Origin: Ramazzottius varieornatus
Taxonomy: Eukaryota; Tardigrada; Eutardigrada; Parachela; Ramazzottiidae
NCBI GenBank assembly: GCA_001949185.1
Contig: BDGG01000001.1
Coordinates: forward strand, 859,153-923,152
DNA length: 64,000 nt
Reading direction: 5' to 3'
Notes under the pieces: generated by a model
Database searches by the model: none
Seen by the model: only the letters and a program-made list of their open reading frames with translations
Told to the model about the DNA's origin: nothing
In this document: one piece after another, positions 45,673 through 55,797 of the stretch
How the letters are laid out: each line of letters starts with the position of its first letter
Position numbering within the stretch: position 1 is the stretch's first letter
Program-made: the position numbers and the translations under genes

Positions 45673-46536
45673 GTACGACGAAATCGAGGCATTTGTCGAA
45701 CAGTTGAAAGTATCGGGTAAAGTCGCCAAGTGCCTGCAGTACCTGCGGGAGATGTTCAGTAACATGGACGAAAAGTACAAGCCTCTGTTTCAGCTGCGCG
45801 CTTTTGATCACATCGGTGACAGACTCGAGGCTGAGCTGACGAAATGTGAAAATAACAGCCTACCGTTCGCCCCTTATGTGCTGGAAGCGACAGCAGGAAT
45901 CTCCAGTACTTTCGAGGGTCTTCTGTTGGACAAAGAACTGGATCCTCACGCACTAGCAGAAGGAAGAACGAACGAATGGACGAGGAAACTTTGGTACACC
46001 GAAAGCAAGACCCAGCTTGTTGCTGCGCTCACTGCAGCGAAAGCCAAAGTGGATCAAGTCTCCAAGGAACATCCTGAGTCTAAGTTCCTGATGGGGGTAA
46101 GAATTTTTGAGCCCAGCCAGGCTGTGAGAATGATGGAGGACCGAGAATGGACCAAAATGCGAGATACCATCCTTCCAAAGCAGGGCGTTACAGGGATAAG
46201 TCAAATCCCGATGGATGAGTGGAGGGTCTACCAGAAGATTGCTGAAGAAGTCATGTTCATCAACGCGGAGAACCTGGATTCGTTCTGGAGAAGTCACTCG
46301 AAGGAACTACCAGTCTTGCATGCTATTGCTCTCCAGAATATATGGACACCAGTTAATTCGGTGGAGGTTGAGAGATATTTTAGTGTTATCAACTCGTTCT
46401 TTTGAAAAAAGCGATATCAGATGAAGAAAAATAATATAGCAGTTCTGATGAGTTTTGCTTTCAATATGAGACGCTTGAAAGACTTTGACACGTTTGATAA
46501 TAGTCTTCAACATATGGAATTGTACAATGCTGCCTA
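45660..46536 (+). pseudogene. Second hAT-type transposase fragment (C-terminal)
   Basis: The plus-strand frame from 45660 to 46405 encodes the C-terminal half of a hAT transposase of a different subfamily: CLQYLREMFSNMDEKYKPLF, DPHALAEGRTNEWTRKLW, and the dimerisation block SFWRSHSKELPVLHAIA...VNSVEVERYFSVIN. After this the frame is l lost at a T run (about 46397), continues as KKAISDEE, shifts again and ends with VLMSFAFNMRRL...NAA before a TAG near 46536. The N-terminal catalytic half is absent; the 5' end coincides with the palindrome. Not related closely to the intact transposase 150 bp upstream. Confidence 0.72.
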
Positions 46537-46599
46537 GTTATACAAAACATTTGATCATGCTCAGTAAATAAGAAATTGCCATCAAGTTGTCTTTCGATT

Positions 46600-46642
46600 A
46601 TCTTCAGTTCCACACGGTTACTTCAGTTCCACACGGTTACTT
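46600..46642. repeat. Direct duplication of 19 bp
   Basis: ttcagttccacacggttac occurs twice in immediate succession near 46604-46641. The surrounding 46540-47770 stretch is AT-rich; its only coding-like ORF is 47163-47384 (MNENFPLQSVPVTQLALPEL...), which ends near a possible donor at 47348 but has no partner exon I could place. Confidence 0.7.
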
Positions 46643-47779
46643 GTGTAAAACTATAATAATTATATATTTCGTGATTTTCTGACGGCGCAAGTAACAATGC
46701 GGAACTGTAGTCAGCTAGTTCGTGAAGTTATGTTAATGTGTATCGTTCTGTTTTGTCACGATTGTTTCTTATCAGCGTAGAAAAGAGGGTTGCAGTTTCT
46801 TCCTCCGCATAACGTAATTTATGTGTGCTGGTGCACGTCGGGCTGCAGTAGGTAGGTGCATGTCGTAGTTTAGTACCGCGCTCGGCATGCGCTTCTGCAT
46901 TCGCTAAATTCGCCAAAATCTGACGAATTTCAGCAACTGTAGTTCAGATGTACGGTAAAAATGGACTACCGAGGACAAATAGTACTTTTAGCATGTGCTA
47001 TTTTTTGGTCAGAAACCCATAATTTATTTCAGATATTTATTTCTGAAACGTACGACAAGTGAGATCAGTCGAATCACCATTATTTCAAGGATGCTTACCC
47101 GTGCTTGTAACTAAAATATATTTCATCCTTTTTAGTTCGCATAAAACTTAAAAAAAGTGAAAATGAATGAGAATTTTCCACTGCAGTCAGTGCCGGTCAC
47201 CCAGTTGGCTCTCCCAGAACTCGCCAATGTGGAATATCTCAACGAGACCCAATTTTATGCAGTGGCCTACCAAGTTTTGAACAATATAGCGTTGGCGGAA
47301 AACTTTGAAAGGTTTTCGTTCGGCAGCGAGTTACGCTCAACCATGCAGGTATACAAGCCTGAAACGAGACCTCGATTTCCGGCTTAAAACTTTCCGCGAA
47401 GCATTTTTGGGTGACGCGCGATTTTCCCAAAAATTTAAAGAAACAATGGCAAGTGTTCCAGATGTCCGACGATGAAATATGTAGACAGGGGAACTGGCGC
47501 AGAGTCTCAAAAGAGTCTCAAAATACGTTGAGTGAATTGGAATTACCTTGAAGTGCTGGTCAGATGACCGACAAACCTTATGCTTTATGTCCACGTCCAA
47601 AAAACGAAGCCGTGAACCCGTTGACTTCGGTCTCCGATGAGCACTGATGGGCGTATCCCGCATCGAGGTCCACAAGCGAACTTTGATTCCGGAAGACCGG
47701 TATAGCTGCCGTCACAAGTGCTAGATTTGACGAGTCTACTTGATTATTATCAATTACAGCAGTTTCGACACCTAATAAA

Positions 47780-47878
47780 ATGGGTGAAAACCTAGCGAGT
47801 TTGGTTGAGTTAACGGTTGTTTTTGCGGTGTTCGCATGCTGGATGCTGTTAGGACTGCTTTTCGACAGGCAAAGATGA
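47780..47878 (+). CDS. Upstream ORF encoding a 32-residue membrane micropeptide
   Basis: ATG in taataaaatggg opens a 33-codon frame (MGENLASLVELTVVFAVFAC, then WMLLGLLFDRQR, stop). It has one hydrophobic helix of about 22 residues with an acidic start and a basic end, a type-III-like membrane peptide. Its TGA overlaps the ATG of the signal peptide of the next gene as ATGA (47875-47878). It may be an uORF of the downstream mRNA or a real micropeptide; nothing in a single window decides this. Confidence 0.4.
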   Translation: MGENLASLVELTVVFAVFACWMLLGLLFDRQR

Positions 47879-48912
47879 ACCTAGCTGCGGGCTCATTCCT
47901 CCTTTTGGGAACTGTGATTTCACTGACGATCGCCTACGAGCCTTATCATATGCGTCTGCACGCTCAGATTATCCGGCTGGAAAACCCACAAGGCATCGAC
48001 TATCAAGGCCAACCCTGCGGTGGACAGTTTACTCCACGCCAGTGCAACGCTGTCGTTTCGGCTTTCGTCGATACGTAGGCTCAACAGCATCCAAAACTCG
48101 CGACATGTGATATATGCATAGTTTTCCTGCATGCAGCCTTGTTTCAGGGACTCTTCTGTCAATCCGTTTCATTCCGGAGCCGAGTCGTACGGACGATATG
48201 GACCTGTGGAGTACAAAGTCCTGAGTGTACACCAAGACGATAACGGTACGCACGAGAAAGGTTCCATTGTTCTGTAATACAGTGGAAGTTGTAGCATAAT
48301 TCAATCAGAGTGAGTCCAAGTCTTTTCTGCAGATCCGCATATCAACCAAATCATTTCTGCGGATATTTGCGGGAAATCTATCGAGGTTCGGCTACCTTAT
48401 CCCTTGTACAATGTCCACAGCGTATTCATCTCCCGAGCTGCTGACTTACATCTGGACTAAGACGTTTGGGTAGTTCGGCTAAAGTTTTTTGTTTTGTGTT
48501 ACAGAAAGCCGTCGTAAAAGTCCGGGCGACCGAACAAGGTATAGCGCTACTTTGCTCCGTGCACGACTTTGCCGTATGGCTTGATGATACTCCATGAGAT
48601 TTTTTCGCTGGAGAGATTTTGCAATTCTGATTGGGCTTTTGGTGCAAGCAGATGAAAACGGCGGAAAGCGCATCAATGATTTCACATGCGACGCTCTCCT
48701 GCAAACGTTGCAAGGGGAGAACGTATGGTCCGCCGTTCAGCTTTGCCAGCCAGAATACCAACCAAAAAAGATGAGGTAAGGCGGAACCCTGAGGCTCTTC
48801 TCCCCGTTCACCTCGCTCGTTTGGTTATGAACCCCGTCTCTTTTGTAGGCTTTACTTCCGCTATAAAGTATCAAGACTGGAAGAGAAACAGTGTCGGCAA
48901 CACCAGCACTGA
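47875..48912 (+). CDS. Secreted protein, possible Notch-ligand N-terminal (MNNL/C2-like) domain
   Basis: Six exons fit in phase: 47875-48074, 48148-48245, 48333-48385, 48505-48538, 48652-48775 and 48849-48912, giving 190 residues. It starts with a signal peptide (MNLAAGSFLLLGTVISLTIA). The mature part has RLHAQIIRLENPQGIDYQGQ with PCGG and QCNAVVSAFVDT, a loop rich in Gly/Tyr, then VVKVRATEQDENGGKRINDF, LLQTLQGENVWSAVQL and MRLYFRYKVS. This succession (ENP-G-D-G-C, then a beta strand, N-DLID-like and a final LxFxYxV strand) resembles the N-terminal C2-type domain of Delta/Jagged-like proteins, but DSL and EGF modules are absent. Donor at 48386 (gttcgg) is weak. An alternative end is a read-through stop at 48460. 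Family call is weak; gene structure is more reliable. Confidence 0.5.
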
Positions 48913-51254
48913 ACGAACCGATCGTGTGGAACAATTTTACGTTATGCGTGCTACAGAAGAGCCGCTATGCCTTGCCTCGTACTGCATCTACTCGGTCGGA
49001 GTCACCATCAACATTTTGTGCATTTGATCAAGAAACTCACTGCCCACTTGACTTTTCTGTTATGGTGTTTGTTGACTACCACTTCGAAATGGGAGTTGCG
49101 TATCTAACGTATTTCCCGAGGTAAACTGCTACACTGTACAGATACACTGAAATGTGTGAACTGAAACTGTAGATCGCTTGTTTGTAATCCTGCAATGCTT
49201 CGGAGGAGAACTCTGCAGTGCAATCAGTGATCTTCAAACCGCCCGTGAGGTCTCTTCAGCTGACGTGAGATGTGGGACACACCTTTGCGCCATCTAACGA
49301 AACAATTGTGCATGCGTGACAGCAGCTACAACACTGAGACCGAGGTAGATAACGGGGTGGGTGCGACTATGATCCAAATCTACATTGAATATATACTGTG
49401 TTGCGGCCAATCGACTCTTCCCTTCGGGCTGCTCGACGGGTCTGGGGAAATCCATGCGATTGATTCCAGTTCGTTGAAAGAAATGAGAATCTCAAGGTGG
49501 ACGTGCGTACTGGGGAGGCTTCCATCGACGACACTGGAACACGCACACCTGTTGTTGTCTTTTATCGTTACTCTTCTTTGATAAAGTCCTCGCAGGTAGT
49601 CGATCCGTGACCTTCATGCCGTTGATACGTATGTACCAGCATGGAATTTCCATTCCGAGGTTTGCCATGTTTCTCGCAGAGCGTTGGCATTTCGAACGCA
49701 CCTACTAACAAGCTGAGGTGGAACACGACTAAGGACACTCCCTAGCCCTACAAAAACACTTGGCTCACTGACATCGCGCCTTGCGGGCTCTATGGTGTGA
49801 TGGGACTGCACACTATCTGGTACGCGCATCCGTTCTTTCCATCATGACACATTTCCGACTGTCGAAACGCTACGAGGCAAAGGTCCTAACTTTGCTAGCA
49901 TACGTCATGCCTACGTTACAAGCTTACAGTGCCTACAAATTTCTCGTGACGGAGGCTAGCAACGTTAGGACTTTTTCCACGTACAGTACTTGTGAATTCG
50001 AAGGTTTGCAACGAATAAGAACCTTCAGACAAGAGTTGAATTCGCACTGATCATCATCCACACGTTTAGCTGCAGTTGTCGCTTTTCTCTGTCCACATCG
50101 GTGACACGATCAAGGCGGGCACCGTCTATCGATCGGCAATCTTGGCTAATGCGCGGTACCTAACCTGCCATTACATTTAGCCACCAGCCAAACCAACCAA
50201 ACAAGTGGGAGATCTGGGTTTTGGAGGAATGGGCCACAAGGCTTCACGGCTTTCCAACAAAGCAAACGATCTACGGTGAACTCATCCCTGCATGTACACG
50301 CAAGAAGGCAAAGTCTGGACCAGGCTTTTTCGCTAGGGCGGCAAGGGAACACGCACATACGCAGCTGCTTCACACTGATGCACCAGGTGAAAGACGCGAT
50401 GTGTTTATAACAGTGTTTCCCCTCATGATTCGGCCAATTTTCATCTTCACATCAGCTACGACAAATTGCGTACATCTTGCTTCCGAAGAAAGAAAGAAAG
50501 ACCCTTGTACTAGAGATATCAACTAACTACAGTTGATATGAGGAGAATCTGTGTGATCCGGAGTCGAGGAATAATCTTCGGGATGCCTTCATGATCTTTC
50601 ATGAGCGGATCATGAGGGAAAAAGACTATAATGAACACATGGCTTCTTTTACCTTGTAGTTTCAAGATCTTTCGTATCCATTTCGTATCGATGAGGATGT
50701 CATGAGACTCGATCTGGAACGACTTTGCCGAAGCTGGAAAAACCGTCGAACTTGGATTTCTGGGAAACAGAGAAACTGTCCTACAGCAATCAGTTGCAGA
50801 GTGCCTGTAAACTGTGCGTCGAAATGATGGGGAACACGCCTAAGCTAAGCCACGCCAACCAGTGAAAAAACGGGAGTCGATCTGAGCGATTGTGAAAATC
50901 GTATAGTACTTCGAAAGATATGATAAGGACTCTAGTCTAACAGCCCACTGCAGCGTAGATTTCCTCGCTGAGTCATGAAACCAGCCAGTGTGCGATGCCC
51001 TTCTTCGAGCAGTTCCGCGGACAGGGATCATAAGCACACTCATAACAACGGTCTCGAGAGGTTTTTTTGCGCTGGTCAACATGTCATCCCACGTGATACC
51101 TGCTGACCACGGCAAAGGGTGAGCGTGAAGCGGTTTAAATCGTCTTTGAACCTTCCATGGGGACTCCTTTCCGAACCGATCCTGTCCGTGGTGGATGTTC
51201 AGCTTTTAGCTTTGAGTCGACTTGACACTACCGTGCTAAACTGAGGAACACTTT
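48913..51254. other. Intergenic stretch, no recognised gene
   Basis: ORFs up to 103 codons on both strands, none with family features. ttctttgaaa-type AT-rich segments alternate with mid-GC DNA; no repeat larger than 15 bp noticed. Confidence 0.4.
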
Positions 51255-52534
51255 ATGGTTCTTAGATATTCAGAGTCTGCCTTCTTTTTAAGGAATGGTC
51301 CTCGAGCAGTGCCCCGTGACTACGCCGAGCACCGACCAAGCTGGAGGAAGAGACTGGGTAACACCTTTCGCGTCAAAAATGAGCTGTTCCGTCATATGAT
51401 CGCGGAGTTCTACGGCACCTTCATTCTGATGGTGAGGCCAGACCGAGCATTCCTTCTCCTCACATGTACGCCGTACAAAAATTGGCGTTTAAATTGTTTC
51501 AGGTCTTTATCGAAAGCACAGTCATGTCGCAAGCTTTCGCCGGTCGGCGCGACGATGCCTTTTTTATTGCCGTAGCCCACGGCTTATCGGTGACGATGGC
51601 CATTTATTCCTGCGCAGGAGTATCTGGTGCTGTCTTGAACCCGGCACTCAACTTTGCCTTTGCACTGGTTGGCAAGCTGAGCTGGACCCACGCCCTCTTC
51701 TACAGCTTTGCACAATATGCTGGAGCATTCGTCGCTTCCGGTGTCGTTTACACCGTCCAGTACGGTAACTAGTCCTCTCACAATCTCCAAAAAAAAGTCT
51801 CGGAGACAGCTCTTTTCTGGGCAGTTCCCTGAGCTTTTTTAAGACACGGGCTTGTCATTCGCAACGAAATTATGGGAATGGGCTCCGTAACTGTTGAAGT
51901 ATATCGGCCATTGATTTTGCTCCATTTCTGCGGTTGCTTGCAGAAGCTGTCAACAAGTTCGACGGAGGTGTGCGCCAGTCCTTCGGTGAGAATGGAAGTG
52001 CTGCCTTCTATTCGACCTTTCCCGGAGAACATCACTCCGTCGCCAGCAGTTTCCTCCATGAGATGGTCTGCACCGCACTGCTCATGAGTGGTGTACTGTC
52101 CATGGCCGACGAGAAGAACTGGAAGCCGCACAAAGGCTTCATACCGGTAGCTACCGGCCTTCTGATCACCACCATCCTTCTGGCTTTTGGCGCCAATGAA
52201 GGCGTTGGCATGAACCCAGCCAGAGATCTGTCGCCGCGGCTCTTCATGTTGGCTGCCGGCTATCCGCTGGATGTGCTGAGGTAGGCGCAGGACATTTGTC
52301 TGTTAGAAACTTGTTCGACCAGGTTGTGGGAAAAAACACGGTCAGTTTCGTTGACTTGTCACGGTTCACAACTGTACGCTGCATTTTTTTTGCAGTTTTT
52401 GGGACTACAACTACTTTTGGATACCGGTAGTGGCGCCACATGTTGGAGCGATTGTTGGCGCCCTCACTTACACATTCTTTATTGAGGTCCAGCATCCTGT
52501 CCGCAGAGAAGACACACCCTATTATCCGCAGTGA
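51255..52534 (+). CDS. Aquaglyceroporin, tandem copy 1
   Basis: Exons 51255-51431, 51503-51764, 51944-52280 and 52396-52534 give 304 residues. The MIP fold is complete: helix 1 starts NELFRHMIAEFYGTFILM and crosses into VFIESTVMSQA, loop B has GVSGAVLNPALNFAFALVGK (first NPA), helix 3 region LFYSFAQYAGAFVASGVVY, helix 4 FLHEMVCTALLMSGVLSM, helix 5 PVATGLLITTILLAFGAN, loop E GVGMNPARDLSPR (second NPA followed by Asp), helix 6 FWIPVVAPHVGAIVGALTY. Asp after NPAR marks glycerol-conducting members, so it likely passes water and small polyols across the plasma membrane. N-terminal tail about 35 residues, cytosolic. The paralog 1.4 kb downstream has the same four-exon structure. Confidence 0.95.
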
Positions 52535-53930
52535 TTTTGAGCTGGATATTTCACTATACCAGGACCGTTTGATATAGTTTTTCACTACAATCAAAGTTCG
52601 GTGGCTGATATGCTCTGCCATCGTGGATGTAACTTCTCGAACCAGCTATTTCCCTCGTCAGCTGCACAGTCGAGAGTATCGTGTGAAAAAAATGCTTTTG
52701 TTGCACTTATGGTGCGGTACATTAGAACAAGATAGCATTCTTCACGTGAGTGGAACTTGACATTCCTGTACAAGATCACTTCCTGAACTTGACGAACAGC
52801 CCCACACGATGGAAAAAGAAAAGATGACTAATAAATCAAAACGATCGGTTAAATATTTTCATGTCACTTTGGTGTCCATCTTTGTGCTGAATTGTTTGTC
52901 CCATGGCATCGTCTGGACATCACTCAAGGTTACGAGCTCAAAACTCCGAGTCTTCAGTAACATCACTGCTCTTGAGGAAAGTTTCATGGTGGGAGTTCTT
53001 GGTGAAGACCTGCAATGGACTTCGGAGACATTCCACTGTCCACAACGAAAAAGCGCCACAATCGCAACGCAACTTTGATCTAAGGGATTCAGTCTTTGTC
53101 GACGACAAATCACTCGAAGCAGCCAACACCACTTTTGAGGTGGATGAATGCAATCAGAGTGCTCGGCAAATTCTTCCCTTATCTCCACGACGCAAATCCA
53201 TCTTCGCTACGGTGTAAGCTGATCAGAACAGTTCTGAGTTATGACAAGCATGGTCACATGCGAGGAAAATGGTACTTTACCGTGAATAAACTATCATCTT
53301 ATGATTAATCTATTCATAAAAAAACGCATGGTATTGGAAACCCAAAGTTCAATTTCACATTTGCTGAAACAAATTCCGCATTCCTCCCTATGAACTTTGT
53401 AAATGGAGTGAGCTGGCCTTGTGTGCTCAGTAGTCCTGACGCAGTACGCAGGTACCTTAAGTCACTTGCTACAACGTCAACATTGGCCTTCTTATCTAAA
53501 CTTGGGCTGAATTCCTTGGCCGCCAGTTACAAGACAGCGTCGATGAAGGAAGAATACTGGCTGTTGACAGTAAATTCTGCCGACGACGGGTGATATCCTC
53601 TTATCAGTCACAAAGGAGTGACCATGCCGAACTTCTGCGTGCATAGATTTCTCCTATATCAGCCTGATAAGAAATGAACGTGAAATAGTTCATTGGCAGG
53701 TATCTTCGAGTTATGAAACTGTTGTCTTTGATGGACATATTCAAAATTATTCAGCTGTCCTAATTCAAGTTTTTCAAGCTTTGCCGTTTTTCTGAAGCGC
53801 AATGGCTAGAACCACTGGGAACTATAGCTATGAGATGGAAGTTCGTCATGAAAAAGACCAGTAAGTTCGTCGAAGTGCCTGCAACAACAATGGGACAATC
53901 GAAGTGTTGACTCTGGTACAGTAAACGTCC
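52535..53930. other. Spacer between the two aquaporins
   Basis: Two overlapping ORFs (52809-53078 and 52903-53217) have no family features. Not a third aquaporin copy: no NPA-type segment in any frame. Confidence 0.45.
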
Positions 53931-55215
53931 ATGGTTTTCATCAACAGATTACAATCAGAGGCTGCTTTGTTTTTAAGGAATGGTATCAAGGCCGTGCCCA
54001 GCAGTTATCCCACGCACAGTCTGACCTGGAGAGGTAACCTTGCAAGGAAATTACGCATCAAAAACGAACTGGCTCGACATACCTTGGCCGAGTTCTTCTC
54101 GACCTTCTTCCTTATGGTACTTTCATGCTTTCGTTCTAATCAACCAGATACAACGAACAATGACGGCTATTTGCCTCTTGAACCTAGATCTTCATTGAGA
54201 GTACGGTGGCGTCCCAAGCATTGGCCGGACAGAAGCAGGACTTGTTGCTGATCGCTCTCGGTCAAGGTCTGGGCGTGACCATGGGCATTTACGTCTCGGG
54301 CGGGGTCTCTGGTGCCGTCCTGAACCCTGCCATCGGCGTTGCCTTCTCCATTATCGGCAAACTGACTTGGATACACACCTTCTTTTACGCAATGGCCCAG
54401 TACGCCGGCTCCTTCCTGGCTGCTTCCCTCGTCTACGGCATCATGTACGGTAAGCAAAACAAACGGACAGGACGATAAAACCGAGTGTTCTGTCCTGCTC
54501 TAAAATTCAATTCTGCGCTTCAATATATCGGTCACATACACTTAGTTTCCTTCTGCATTACGCTACTGATATGACCGGTTTACTACTAACTGTTCCAGCA
54601 AATTTCCGGAATGTTCTGTTGTTACTTATAGAGCCACTGGAAGTGTACGATGGGGGCGTGCGGCAGGTTGTCGATAACGCTAACGGCACTGGAGGGACCG
54701 GTACATGGTGGGCGACACTGCCACCCGACCACCGCAGTATAGGTGGCGCTTTCCTGCACGAAGGGGCTTGCACGGCCTTCCTGGTTATTGGCGTTCTGGC
54801 CATCACCGATGACCGCAACTGGAAACCGCACAAAGGCTTCATCCCCTTCGCCATCGGCATGGTGGTCACCACCATCTTGCTGGGCTTCGGCGCCAACGAG
54901 CCCGTCTCGATGAATCCGGCCAGGGATTTCGCACCGAGAATGTTTGCTTTACTAGCCGGCTATCCACTGGAAATGTTCAGGTAAAGCAGCCAATGCACAA
55001 GTGAATCGAAAGCGTCTGACATTTGCATGATTGTTCCCTTCAGTATCAACAACTATGGATACTTTTGGATTCCTATTGTGGCGACGCACCTAGGCGCCAT
55101 CATTGGAGCACTGCTATACACCGTCTGTATCGAGTTACATCATGTTCCTCAAGAGGAAGATACGCCCATATTTCCCGATGAAGGTCGCGATCGTGAAAAG
55201 AAACCATCGCGCTGA
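53931..55215 (+). CDS. Aquaglyceroporin, tandem copy 2
   Basis: Exons 53931-54116, 54188-54449, 54632-54980 and 55044-55215 give 322 residues, with the same phases (0, 1, 2) as copy 1. Key segments: NELARHTLAEFFSTFFLM, IFIESTVASQALAGQKQ, SGAVLNPAIGVAFSIIGK (first NPA), MAQYAGSFLAASLVYGIMY, EGACTAFLVIGVLAITDD, FAIGMVVTTILLGFGANE, SMNPARDFAPRMFALLAGYP (second NPA with Asp), YFWIPIVATHLGAIIGALLY. The loop before helix 4 carries an extra NGTGGTGTWW stretch absent from copy 1, and the C-tail is longer and basic/acidic mixed. Like copy 1 it should conduct glycerol as well as water (family rule). Tandem duplication followed by divergence is evident. Confidence 0.95.
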
Positions 55216-55797
55216 CCGTTCTCATGTCATTCGGTTTGAATTTCCCAGTTTAATGCACAATTTTATACGCCCTAGAGCTACCAGTAAGACTGTTTTGTAC
55301 CGATATATACTGACACTGTTGACCGAACCTGCGTTCCCAAGTTTACGAAATGACTACCAATAACGATGACAGATTACTGTTGACAGATCTAAAGTAAGCA
55401 GCTTCGATAATACCAGTATTCAACCAAGGAAAACTGGCGCTGTTCCACTTCTCGGCCGGAAAGCAGAATAAACCTCGAACGTTAACCTTTCTATCTCGCC
55501 AATTTTCAGTCGAGCGGGGTAGACTAAATCAGTGGTTTCGGTCCATCCCCTCCAATCAGCTGTCGATCGTAGTGTAAAAGTGTACCCGTAGATTATACCG
55601 CATCGATTATCTTGGAGGACAAAAGGGTACTGTTTTCGATGGTCCACCATATATCAAAGCAGTTCAAATTTATGAAGGTTTTCATCTCCCAACTTTGCTG
55701 TAGCAGCTTTGGTCAAGACAAGAAGGACAACATAGGCTTATCAGGTGTTTCTCCAATTGGAGCTTGTTCCTACAATGACGTCATGAACTGTCAGGCT

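Noticed and set aside
45629-46405. Full-length start for the second hAT ORF at 45629
   Set aside because: The first codon is GTG and lies inside the palindrome; the frame before about 45660 is palindrome sequence, not transposase.
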